Assembly (NCBI GenBank): GCA_002362175.1
Contig: DETU01000109.1
Span: forward strand, 975-44,494
Length of the DNA stretch: 43,520 bases
Direction of reading: 5' to 3'
Origin: Ruminococcus sp. UBA3280
GTDB taxonomy: Bacteria > Bacillota > Clostridia > Oscillospirales > Ruminococcaceae
Below the pieces are notes generated by a model, which was not told the DNA's origin, ran no database searches, and saw nothing but the letters and a program-made list of their open reading frames with translations. The translations under genes were made by a program, and so were the position numbers. Of the stretch, positions 33,723-41,451 are shown in pieces (the stretch's first letter is position 1; every line of letters starts with the position of its first letter).

Positions 33723-34529
33723 CTAACTATAAATCAGATTTGTCATAATAACACACAACAGAAAAAAAACTGTAACTGAAAGTGCTATATAATCCATCGA
33801 TGAAGATTTAAGCTGACGGAGTCTTGTCCGTCCTTCTCCTCCGCTGTAGCAACGGCACTCCATAGCTGTTGCAAGTTCATCTGCACGTCTGAATGACGAA
33901 ATAAAAAGCGGTATCAGTATAGACACAAGATTCTTTGCCCTGTTCAAAAGACTTCCTGTATCTATTTCAGCACCTCTTGCTTTCTGTGCGGAGATTATTT
34001 TGTCCGTTTCCTCAATCAGCGTCGGAATGAATCTCAATGCAATTGACATCATCATTGCCAGTTCATGAACGGGAAACTTAAATCTTTTAAGCGGTGAGAG
34101 CAGTCTTTCAACTGCGTCTGTAAGAGTAATGGGGGAGGTGGTATATGTAAGCAGTGAACTCCCGACAATAAGCATAACTATTCTTATTATCATAAAAATA
34201 CTTACGTTGATACCCTCAGAAGTGATTTTTATAAATTTCCAGTGAAAATAAACAGTTTCGCCATTCACAAACAGTATATTCAGAAAAGCCGTAATCAGCA
34301 GAAACGGCATAAGCGGTTTAATACTTTTCACAAACATCTTAAATTTTATTTTTGAGAGAAGAACCGCTGTTACTGTATATACCGCACCTATTCCGAGACA
34401 TATCATGGATTTTCCCGTAAAAATCATGATAATGAAAATAAATGTCATGATTATTTTGAATCGTGGGTCAAGACGGTGAATTATACTGTCACCCGGAAAA
34501 AATTGACCTATTGTAATATCTTTCAGCAA
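33723..34529 (-). CDS. ecfT: ECF transporter transmembrane subunit EcfT
   Basis: The shared membrane subunit that couples two ATPases to a substrate-binding S subunit for uptake of vitamins or metals. The 268-residue protein has the family start QFFPGDSIIHRLDPRFK, 5-6 membrane segments, and the two Ala-Arg-Gly-type motifs that contact the ATPases: AQKARGAEID and AMECRCYSGG. In the second the first Arg/Cys replace the usual Ala-Arg, as in many EcfTs. The start is TTG with GGGA, one base after ecfA2 ends. No S-subunit gene is in the window, so this is a group II module serving several S subunits. Confidence 0.95.
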   Translation of the reverse strand: MLKDITIGQFFPGDSIIHRLDPRFKIIMTFIFIIMIFTGKSMICLGIGAVYTVTAVLLSKIKFKMFVKSIKPLMPFLLITAFLNILFVNGETVYFHWKFIKITSEGINVSIFMIIRIVMLIVGSSLLTYTTSPITLTDAVERLLSPLKRFKFPVHELAMMMSIALRFIPTLIEETDKIISAQKARGAEIDTGSLLNRAKNLVSILIPLFISSFRRADELATAMECRCYSGGEGRTRLRQLKSSSMDYIALSVTVFFLLCVIMTNLIYS

Positions 34530-34530
34530 A

Positions 34531-35394
34531 TTACCGTCCCTGCCTTTCCTTTAAGTATTCAAGTAAAAGTTTCTTTGCATAGTCAACCGTATAGACTTCT
34601 TTCCCGAAATCAAAACCACGCTTTTTAAGTTCGATAAATACTTTTGTAATCTGCGGAACATCAAGACCTATTTCAGTTATTTCTTCCGCACGTGCAAAAA
34701 CATTCACTGTATCGTCATAACAAAATACTTTCGACTGATTCATGACAAGAATCTTATCCGCAAAAGAAGCTGTATCTTCCATACTGTGAGAAACAATAAG
34801 GATTGTATTGTTATATTTCCTGTGGTAATTTTTTATACACTCAAAAATTTTGTCACGTCCCGACGGGTCAAGCCCTGCGGCAGGTTCGTCAAGAATAAGT
34901 ACTTTCGGTTTCATAGCCATTACTCCCGCAATGGCAACACGTCTTTTCTGTCCGCCTGAAAGTTCGAAAGGCGAGCGTTTGAGAAGTTCTTCTGAAAGTC
35001 CCGTATCATAAGCTGTTTCAATAACACGTCTTTTTATTTCAGCTTCGTCAAGCCCCATATTCTTACAACCAAAAGCTATATCTTTATATACAGTCTCCTC
35101 AAAAATCTGATATTCGGGATACTGAAAGACAAGTCCGACCTGAAAACGCACATCACGGATTTTTGTCTTGTCCGCCCATATATCAACGCCGTCGAGGAGA
35201 ACTCTACCGCTTGTTGCTTTGAGAAGTCCGTTAAAGTGCTGTATAAGTGTGGACTTTCCCGAACCCGTGTGACCTATTACACCGACCATTTCCCCCTCGT
35301 TTATTTCAAGATTTACATGGTCAACTGCCGTTTTTTCAAATGGTGTACCCTCGCTGTATATGTATGTGAGTTCTTCTGTTTTAAGGACTGCCAA
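34531..35394 (-). CDS. ecfA2: ECF transporter ATPase EcfA2
   Basis: A 287-residue ABC ATPase with Walker A GHTGSGKST (about 38-46), Q-loop GLVFQYPEYQIF, signature LSGGQKRRVAI (about 144-154), Walker B KVLILDEPAAGLDP and an H-loop VSHSMED. The FQYPEYQIFEETV sequence is typical of EcfA2 (FQxPExQLFE). The start is TTG with AAAGGAG 10 bases upstream. It lies directly after the LRR-dockerin gene, which separates it from ecfA1. Confidence 0.95.
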   Translation of the reverse strand: MAVLKTEELTYIYSEGTPFEKTAVDHVNLEINEGEMVGVIGHTGSGKSTLIQHFNGLLKATSGRVLLDGVDIWADKTKIRDVRFQVGLVFQYPEYQIFEETVYKDIAFGCKNMGLDEAEIKRRVIETAYDTGLSEELLKRSPFELSGGQKRRVAIAGVMAMKPKVLILDEPAAGLDPSGRDKIFECIKNYHRKYNNTILIVSHSMEDTASFADKILVMNQSKVFCYDDTVNVFARAEEITEIGLDVPQITKVFIELKKRGFDFGKEVYTVDYAKKLLLEYLKERQGR

Positions 35395-35410
35395 TTAATA
35401 CCGCTCCTTT

Positions 35411-36541
35411 TTATATGAAATCTTCAGTCAGTTTTCTTTTCATCAGACAAAGGTCAAATGCGTCCAATCTTCTGTCGGAATATAAATCGACGTTATTCGG
35501 ATTTACAATCTCTGTATCAGATATACCCAGCAGATACTTCTGAAACAATACTGTGTCAGCCACATTAAATTTTCCGTCACCGTTTATGTCACCTGCTAAG
35601 GTACTTACCTCTTCGGGAGCTTGTCCCAGCGATATGAAGTTTTTATGATATTTTCCGGCATACATCTGTGTGGTAGAGTTTTCATAGCCGTATATAGTAC
35701 CGTAAAAATAATCAAAGTTATTTGAAACTGTATATTCATCAGCAAAAATATCACATTCGGGATTCAGGAAAGTTATACTTTCCAATTCGGGACAAGCTTT
35801 AAACGCTCCATATTCAATAGTTTCAACACATCTCGGAACAACTACCGATACCAAATTCTCACAACCCGCAAACGCACTGTACCCAATACTTTTTACACCG
35901 TCGGGAATCAAAATTTCTCCCGAACACATTTCACCGTCAATCAGAATACCATTTATAACAACAAACGGATTCTCTTTTCTCTTTTCTTCAAACCATAATG
36001 TCTTATAAAAAGCAAAACCTCCGATTTTTGTAACGCTTTCCGGAATATTCAATGATACCAGATTCTTACAGGAATAAAACGCATAGTCGTCAATAAAAGT
36101 TACACTTTCAGGAAGCTCTATTGAAATTAAACTACTGCAAAATGCAAATGTATCATATTCGATACTTGTAACACCGTCCGGAATATTTACCGATTTTAAG
36201 CTTTTACAATATGTAAATGCAAAACTACCAATATTTTTTACACTTTCAGGAATATTTACTGATGTTAAATCTCTACATTCATAAAAAGCATTTTCACCTA
36301 TGCTTGTTACGGGTATTCCGTTAATATACGACGGAATTTCAATGGTTTCAACAGATTTGTAACAATCCGAAATTTCAATATAGTCACCGTAATTTTTGTA
36401 AGTAAGCCTATCATATGTTCCTTCTGTATATTCGTAGGACGCAAAAGATGTAAATTTCTCCGAAGTAACGTTTAAAGTCGGATAAGCCATATCCATAATA
36501 AATAATGTCATTATCAGTGCAACAACTTTTTTGACTTTCAC
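35411..36541 (-). CDS. Secreted leucine-rich-repeat protein with C-terminal dockerin
   Basis: I placed the start at the GTG at 36541 (376 residues), 7 bases after AGGTGG; an ATG at 36559 would add 6 residues and overlap ecfA1 by 4 bases. A signal peptide covers about 1-32. Residues about 60-290 hold BspA-type repeats (LRR_5), each like SVNIPESVKNIGSFAFTYCK. The C-terminus (about 315-376) is a dockerin: first loop DINGDGKFNVAD with all calcium ligands, second DLYSDRRLDAFD with Tyr instead of Asn at position 3. A dockerin normally binds a cohesin in a cellulosome. LRR domains usually bind proteins. The gene lies between ecfA1 and ecfA2 without a terminator, so it is transcribed with the transporter. 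Confidence 0.92.
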   Translation of the reverse strand: MKVKKVVALIMTLFIMDMAYPTLNVTSEKFTSFASYEYTEGTYDRLTYKNYGDYIEISDCYKSVETIEIPSYINGIPVTSIGENAFYECRDLTSVNIPESVKNIGSFAFTYCKSLKSVNIPDGVTSIEYDTFAFCSSLISIELPESVTFIDDYAFYSCKNLVSLNIPESVTKIGGFAFYKTLWFEEKRKENPFVVINGILIDGEMCSGEILIPDGVKSIGYSAFAGCENLVSVVVPRCVETIEYGAFKACPELESITFLNPECDIFADEYTVSNNFDYFYGTIYGYENSTTQMYAGKYHKNFISLGQAPEEVSTLAGDINGDGKFNVADTVLFQKYLLGISDTEIVNPNNVDLYSDRRLDAFDLCLMKRKLTEDFI

Positions 36542-36555
36542 ATAATTTCCACCTT

Positions 36556-37404
36556 TCATGAATTAAATAATCTTAAAATTTCCGCAACACATTCTTCCTC
36601 CGATATTATTTCGGACGAAATGTCAACCCCTGACTTTCTGAGTTCCCAGCAAAGTTCCGTTACCTGCGGAACGTCAAGACCGATTTTCTTCAAAAGTTCG
36701 ACCTGTGAAAAGACTTTTTTCGGAATATTGTCAAGAATAATTCTTCCGCTGTCCATTACAACAACACGGTCACACTGTGCCGCTTCGTCCATATAGTGAG
36801 TTATCAGAACTATCGTTATACCATGTTCACGGTTCATACGTCGTACTGCTGAAAGAACTTCTTTTCTTCCCTGCGGGTCAAGCATGGCGGTGGGTTCGTC
36901 AAGTATTATGCACTTCGGACGCATGGCAATAATTCCCGCTATCGCAACACGCTGTTTCTGTCCGCCCGAAAGCTGTGACGGAGAGTGAAGCCGATAATCA
37001 TACATATTGACGGCTTTTAAAGCTTCGTCAACCCTTTTTCTCATCTCGTCATAAGGAACACCGAGATTTTCAAGGGCAAATGCCACATCTTCCTCAACTA
37101 TAGATGAAACTATCTGATTATCAGGATTCTGAAAAACCATTCCCGCACGTTGTCGGAGTTCAAAAAGACGTGTTTCATCGGCGGTGTCTATACCGTCTAC
37201 AATAACTTTTCCGTCTGTAGCGACAAGTATTGCATTAAGATGCTTTGCAAGTGTAGACTTTCCCGAACCGTTATGTCCCAAAATCGCAACAAATTCACCC
37301 TGTTTTATATCAAGGTCTATGCCTTTCAGAACTTCTTCCGAGGGATTTTCACCGTCTGCATCATAGCGGAAATGTAAATTTCTTATCTCAATGATATTAT
37401 CCAT
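36556..37404 (-). CDS. ecfA1: ECF transporter ATPase EcfA1
   Basis: A 282-residue ABC ATPase with Walker A GHNGSGKST (about 43-51), Q-loop GMVFQNPDNQIVSS, signature LSGGQKQRVAIAG (about 144-156), Walker B CIILDEPTAMLDP and the H-loop ITHYMDEA. FQNPDNQ is the typical EcfA1 Q-loop. The SD GAGGAG lies just before the ATG. It forms a heterodimer with EcfA2 below EcfT. The order ecfA1-ecfA2-ecfT is standard, but here one foreign-looking gene separates the two ATPase genes. Confidence 0.95.
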   Translation of the reverse strand: MDNIIEIRNLHFRYDADGENPSEEVLKGIDLDIKQGEFVAILGHNGSGKSTLAKHLNAILVATDGKVIVDGIDTADETRLFELRQRAGMVFQNPDNQIVSSIVEEDVAFALENLGVPYDEMRKRVDEALKAVNMYDYRLHSPSQLSGGQKQRVAIAGIIAMRPKCIILDEPTAMLDPQGRKEVLSAVRRMNREHGITIVLITHYMDEAAQCDRVVVMDSGRIILDNIPKKVFSQVELLKKIGLDVPQVTELCWELRKSGVDISSEIISEEECVAEILRLFNS

Positions 37405-37431
37405 TTATGCTCCTCTTTAAAATGACAATCT

Positions 37432-37635
37432 TTAATATTCATCATCGCAACACGATATACGACCTATTACGTCAATTTTTATAATTCTTATCACATTTTC
37501 TCCGTTATTAGCTTCACACCGCATTTTTATCCATTTATCGTCGGTCTGAAGAACAACTCCTCCGCCGAGAAATCGTTCCTGCAAATTATATATTTCAACG
37601 AAATTTCCGACCAGTCCTTTTATAATATCAGACAT
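37432..37635 (-). CDS. Small protein of 67 residues, possible Sm-like barrel
   Basis: The gene has AAGGAG with suitable spacing before its ATG, and this SD overlaps the stop of the preceding methyltransferase gene, so it is a real part of the operon. The sequence MSDIIKGLVGNFVEIYN, then GGGVVLQTDDKWIKMRCE, then VIRIIKIDVIGRIS has the strand order of small SH3/Sm-like barrels (as in Hfq/LSm). The family is not certain. A CC pair near the end (SCCDDEY) is of unknown meaning. It is followed by ecfA1 after 27 bases. Confidence 0.75.
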   Translation of the reverse strand: MSDIIKGLVGNFVEIYNLQERFLGGGVVLQTDDKWIKMRCEANNGENVIRIIKIDVIGRISCCDDEY

Positions 37636-37646
37636 TCCCTATCTCC

Positions 37647-38510
37647 TTATTTCTGCCATATAGCAGTAGAACCGCACGGCAATGTCATTCCCGTTGACTG
37701 TACAGGCAGACCTATTTCATCAAATGAAACACTTCCGCCAAATTTTTCGGTAAGAACAGTACCGAGAATATAACCCATGACAGACGGTGAAAGACCTGTT
37801 GTATAACTGTTGAGCAGGAAAAACAACGGATTATCGGAAAGTACTCCTGCACAAAGTTTTACAAGGTCATATATTGAATTTTCAAGTTTCCATATTTCCC
37901 CCGAAGGTCCTCGACCATAGCTTGGCGGGTCCATAACAATAGCGTCGTAACGTCTGCCACGTCGTATCTCACGTGCAATGAATTTTTCACAGTCGTCCAC
38001 TATCCAGCGAATCGGTCTGTCAGAAAGTCCCGACACAGAGGCGTTATCCCTTGCCCACTGTACCATACCCTTTGAAGCGTCAACATGACACACGGAAGCC
38101 CCTGCCTCCGCACACGCAAGAGTTGCACCGCCTGTATATGCAAAAAGATTTATGACGTTTATTTCACGTCCTGCATTTCTGATTTTATCAGCCATAAAGT
38201 CCCAGTTAACAGCCTGTTCGGGAAAAAGTCCTGTATGCTTGAAACCTGTCGGACGTATATTGAAAGTAAGGTTTTTATAATTTATATTCCATGAATCAGG
38301 AATTTTTCTACGGAATGTCCATTTTCCTCCGCCTGAATTTGAACGATGATAATGACCGTCCGCCGTATTCCATAACGGATTTTTTTTATCTGTTTTCCAT
38401 ATTATCTGAGGGTCGGGACGTACAAGGCTTATTCCTCCCCATGTTTCAAGCTTTTCACCGTCTGATGTGTCAATTATTTTATAGTCATTCCAGTTTTCTG
38501 CTGTTCTCAA
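37647..38510 (-). CDS. Class I SAM-dependent methyltransferase, RlmI-like
   Basis: A 287-residue methyltransferase. The SAM loop NLFAYTGGATLACAEAGA (about 117-134), VDASKGMVQWARDNA and the catalytic-type MDPPSYGRGP (about 188-197) match the RlmI/RlmK family of 23S rRNA methyltransferases. The PUA domain found at the N-terminus of full RlmI is missing; the N-terminal 90 residues are a short strand-rich part ending in the RPTGFKHTGLFPEQ motif. The enzyme therefore probably methylates RNA, but its site is unknown. The start is TTG, 11 bases after AAAGGAG. It follows the GlmM-like gene. Confidence 0.9.
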   Translation of the reverse strand: MRTAENWNDYKIIDTSDGEKLETWGGISLVRPDPQIIWKTDKKNPLWNTADGHYHRSNSGGGKWTFRRKIPDSWNINYKNLTFNIRPTGFKHTGLFPEQAVNWDFMADKIRNAGREINVINLFAYTGGATLACAEAGASVCHVDASKGMVQWARDNASVSGLSDRPIRWIVDDCEKFIAREIRRGRRYDAIVMDPPSYGRGPSGEIWKLENSIYDLVKLCAGVLSDNPLFFLLNSYTTGLSPSVMGYILGTVLTEKFGGSVSFDEIGLPVQSTGMTLPCGSTAIWQK

Positions 38511-38526
38511 AATTTTTATGCTCCTT

Positions 38527-39864
38527 TCAAGCTGTTCGTGATTTTATTGTTTCGGCAATTTTCATTGCTGTTTCATTTACTGCTGTGAAATCCTGTCCCT
38601 CCGCAGTAATGCTTATATAAGGCTTGTCAGGATTCTCACGCACGGAAATTTTCCCCGTATCTCCGATAATCTGTTCAAAGTGTTCTATCATTTCTGTTAT
38701 TACAGTGTCATTTTTCCATATTTCACGGAATTTCGGATTTATTCTTATTTTAAGTGTTATCTGCGGAAATTCTTTGATTTCTTCTGTAAGACTACTAAGC
38801 GGAACGCCTGTTTTTTTCATGACGGAAAGAAGTTTTATAGCCGTAAAAACTCCGTCACCCGCCGGAATTTCGTCTAAAAATATAATTCTTCCTCTCCTGT
38901 CCGCACCGACGTTGTAACCGCCTTCAATCATTCGTCCCACAACGCTTCTTTCATTGAATCCCGAAGTAACAATTGATATGCCGTTTTCTTCCGCAAATCT
39001 CAGAAAACCAAGACTTACAGCAGAAGTAACAACAAAAGTATTATTTTTCAGCCGTCCGTTTTCTTTCAGAAACTTTGCAAATACCGCAGAAAGACTGTCT
39101 GCATCGGCAATTCCGCCGTTTTCGTCCACTGCAATACATCTTTCACACCCACTCCTGAACCAGAAACCGCAGTTAAGATTATTTACGGAAACAAAATCCG
39201 CAAGCTGTTCTGCTTTTGTCTTTTTATACTGAATATCAGAAATGTTTTCTTCAGGCATGACAAAAACTTCCGCCCCCGTTTCTTTCAGGATTCTTTCCGC
39301 AATAACAATATTTTTTCTGTCCGAACAGTAAACAGCCGTTTTAATTCCCCTGAAATCAGGATTTATGGATTTTTTTATAAACTCAATATACTCGTCAAAG
39401 GCGTTTTCACATACAATAACACCGCCTTTTTTGTCTCTTATCCGCTTTTCAAGTTTTTCAGGTGTCCTGAAAACAAACTGTTCTATTTCTTCCCACGTTT
39501 CGTCACTTAGTTTATATCCGCCTTTTGAATAAAGACGTATGCCGCAGTGTCTGTTATCTGAAGAAGATGTAACCATAATACCTGCGTCCGCTCCGTGAAG
39601 CCTTACAAGGCACGAAACGGCTGACGGCGGAAGTACACCGAGTTTTTCCGCAGCCACCCCTGCTGAACATATTCCCGTACATACGGAATCTGTTATGCTT
39701 TCGGCTGCTGTTCCGCTGTCACGTCCTACTATAACAAGGGGATTAGGATTATTTTTAAGTGAAAGCACAGCGGCGGCGGTTCTGCCTGTTTTTTCCGCAA
39801 GTTCATGGTCAAAACTGCCTACTTCCATACCCCTTGCACCGTCTGCTCCGAAAAGCTTTACCAT
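38527..39864 (-). CDS. Catalytically degenerate phosphoglucosamine mutase-like protein
   Basis: A 445-residue, full-length member of the alpha-D-phosphohexomutase family that aligns with GlmM from the start (FGADGARG) to the end. GlmM turns glucosamine-6-P into glucosamine-1-P. Here all four catalytic loops are changed. The phosphoserine loop reads TSSSDN (99-104) in place of SASHNP, keeping the Ser but losing His, Asn and Pro. The metal loop DGDGDR is RSGCER (237-242), so all three Asp are lost. The sugar loop GGEQSGH is GADRRGR (320-326). The phosphate loop RPSGTEP is RENPDKP (409-415). Other parts, such as CIAVDENG and IIFLDE...GDG, are intact. A non-enzymatic role is likely. The SD GGAG is good and the frame is intact, so it is not a decayed gene. 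Confidence 0.92.
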   Translation of the reverse strand: MVKLFGADGARGMEVGSFDHELAEKTGRTAAAVLSLKNNPNPLVIVGRDSGTAAESITDSVCTGICSAGVAAEKLGVLPPSAVSCLVRLHGADAGIMVTSSSDNRHCGIRLYSKGGYKLSDETWEEIEQFVFRTPEKLEKRIRDKKGGVIVCENAFDEYIEFIKKSINPDFRGIKTAVYCSDRKNIVIAERILKETGAEVFVMPEENISDIQYKKTKAEQLADFVSVNNLNCGFWFRSGCERCIAVDENGGIADADSLSAVFAKFLKENGRLKNNTFVVTSAVSLGFLRFAEENGISIVTSGFNERSVVGRMIEGGYNVGADRRGRIIFLDEIPAGDGVFTAIKLLSVMKKTGVPLSSLTEEIKEFPQITLKIRINPKFREIWKNDTVITEMIEHFEQIIGDTGKISVRENPDKPYISITAEGQDFTAVNETAMKIAETIKSRTA

Positions 39865-39867
39865 TGG

Positions 39868-40392
39868 TCAGTCTCCTTTGATTATATATACAGCTATGAT
39901 TTTTTCAGGTGGTGCTATTTCAGAAATTTCCTTACAGGTTCTTATATCGGGACAATTATTATATTTGTTATATATATTTATGCCGTCTGTATTTCTCGTA
40001 CAGAAAACGGTGTGTATTGACGACAACAGGCGTTTTCCCGTCCAGAAAGACACAACAAATATTTTCGCACCGCCTATCTCCTTTGAACGTACATAATCTA
40101 TATTGTAATGTTCAAGAGCCTTGCCTAACTTAAAGACATTACAGCCGAAAATCCCAAACAGTACTTTGAATTTTTCCATATAAAAAGCTATTTCACATAA
40201 CGGCACTGTCCTTTTCAGATAAGCAAGTGCATTATAAACGGATATTACCTCACAGCCGTTGAAACTCATATGACAAAGTCCGTAACGCATTTCCGAAACG
40301 GTATTGAGTGCCTGTCCGTTAATCATCTGTCCGTCGGGGAAATTCTGTGATTTCATAACGTTATGACGATAATTGTTATTTCTGATAATCAT
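39868..40392 (-). CDS. Possible papain-fold (C39-like) protein, unknown role
   Basis: A 174-residue protein. It has NGCEVISVYNALAYL (Cys47 at the start of a helix), a conserved-looking middle part FGCNVFKLGKAL, then SSIHTVFC (His127) and DGINIYNKYNN (Asn about 142). The order Cys-helix, His-strand, Asn/Asp is that of papain-like and C39-type peptidases or related acyltransferases. There is no signal peptide or membrane span. The ATG overlaps the ruvB stop (ATGA), so translation is coupled. It lies next to the GlmM-like gene, with its stop 3 bases before that start. Family placement is an inference from motifs; it could instead be a non-peptidase of the same fold. Confidence 0.72.
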   Translation of the reverse strand: MIIRNNNYRHNVMKSQNFPDGQMINGQALNTVSEMRYGLCHMSFNGCEVISVYNALAYLKRTVPLCEIAFYMEKFKVLFGIFGCNVFKLGKALEHYNIDYVRSKEIGGAKIFVVSFWTGKRLLSSIHTVFCTRNTDGINIYNKYNNCPDIRTCKEISEIAPPEKIIAVYIIKGD

Positions 40393-41432
40393 AAAGCAAG
40401 CTGATTGTCATCGTCCTGAAATTTAAATCCGAGATGTTTATAAGCAAGTTTGGTTGCACATCGTCCTCTCGGAGTTCGTCCGAGAAATCCCAACTGCATA
40501 AGAAAAGGCTCACAAACGTCCTCTATGGTAACGGCTTCCTCTCCTATCGCAGAGGCAAGTGTTTCAAGCCCAACAGGTCCTCCGCCGTATCCACGTATAA
40601 TCATAGAAAGCATACGCCTGTCAAGACTGTCGAGACCCAATTCATCAATTTCAAGCCTGCCGAGTGCTACAGAAGCTATCTGCTGATTTATTTCACCGTT
40701 TCCCATAACGTCGGCAAAGTCACGTACTCTTTTAAGAAGTCTGTTGGCAATACGCGGCGTACCTCTTGCTCTTCCCGCAACTTCCGCCGCACCGTCAAGC
40801 GTACATGGAATACCGAGAATCATAGCACTCCTGCGGACTATATCTGTAAGCTGTTCCTTTGAATAAAGTTCAAGCCGCTGTATTACACCGAAACGGTCAC
40901 GGAGAGGTGCGGAAAGCTGTCCTGCTCTTGTTGTTGCACCGATAAGAGTAAACGGTTTCAAATCCATTCTTATGGAACGTGCGGACGGACCTTTTCCTAT
41001 AATTATATCAATTACTCTGTCCTCAAGTGCGGGATAAAGAATTTCCTCTACTGCTCTTGAAAGGCGATGTATTTCGTCTATAAAAAGAACATCATTGTCA
41101 GAAAGACTTGTAAGAAGTGAAACAAGGTCACCCGGCTTTTCAATTGCAGGACCTGTCGTAACACGAAGATTAACACCGAGTTCGTGGGCAATTATGGCTG
41201 AAAGGGTTGTCTTTCCCAGTCCGGGAGGACCATACAACAAAACATGGTCAAGCGGTTCACCTCTTAATTTTGCGGCTTTTATATATATCGCAAGATTTTC
41301 CTTTACTTTTTCCTGTCCTATATATTCATGAAGCGACTGCGGTCTTAAAGTAACTTCAATGTCACTGTCCTCTGAAGTATTTTCGGGTGAAATCATTCGG
41401 GGAGCAAACTCCATTTCTCCTGTTTCTATCAA
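40389..41432 (-). CDS. ruvB: Holliday junction branch migration ATPase RuvB
   Basis: RuvB is the motor that drives branch migration with RuvA. I set the start at the TTG at 41432 (347 residues), 8 bases after GGAGG; the longer frame to 41531 would run into the preceding gene, and the ATG at 41414 has poor spacing. Motifs are the RPQSLHEYIGQ start, Walker A GPPGLGKTT, LFIDEIHRL, ATTRAGQLSAPLRDRFG and the C-terminal QLGFLGRTPRGR. Normal RuvB is 330-350 residues. It is separated from ruvA by an SseB-like gene. Confidence 0.96.
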   Translation of the reverse strand: MIETGEMEFAPRMISPENTSEDSDIEVTLRPQSLHEYIGQEKVKENLAIYIKAAKLRGEPLDHVLLYGPPGLGKTTLSAIIAHELGVNLRVTTGPAIEKPGDLVSLLTSLSDNDVLFIDEIHRLSRAVEEILYPALEDRVIDIIIGKGPSARSIRMDLKPFTLIGATTRAGQLSAPLRDRFGVIQRLELYSKEQLTDIVRRSAMILGIPCTLDGAAEVAGRARGTPRIANRLLKRVRDFADVMGNGEINQQIASVALGRLEIDELGLDSLDRRMLSMIIRGYGGGPVGLETLASAIGEEAVTIEDVCEPFLMQLGFLGRTPRGRCATKLAYKHLGFKFQDDDNQLAL

Positions 41433-41451
41433 ACTGAACACCTCCGAAGTA

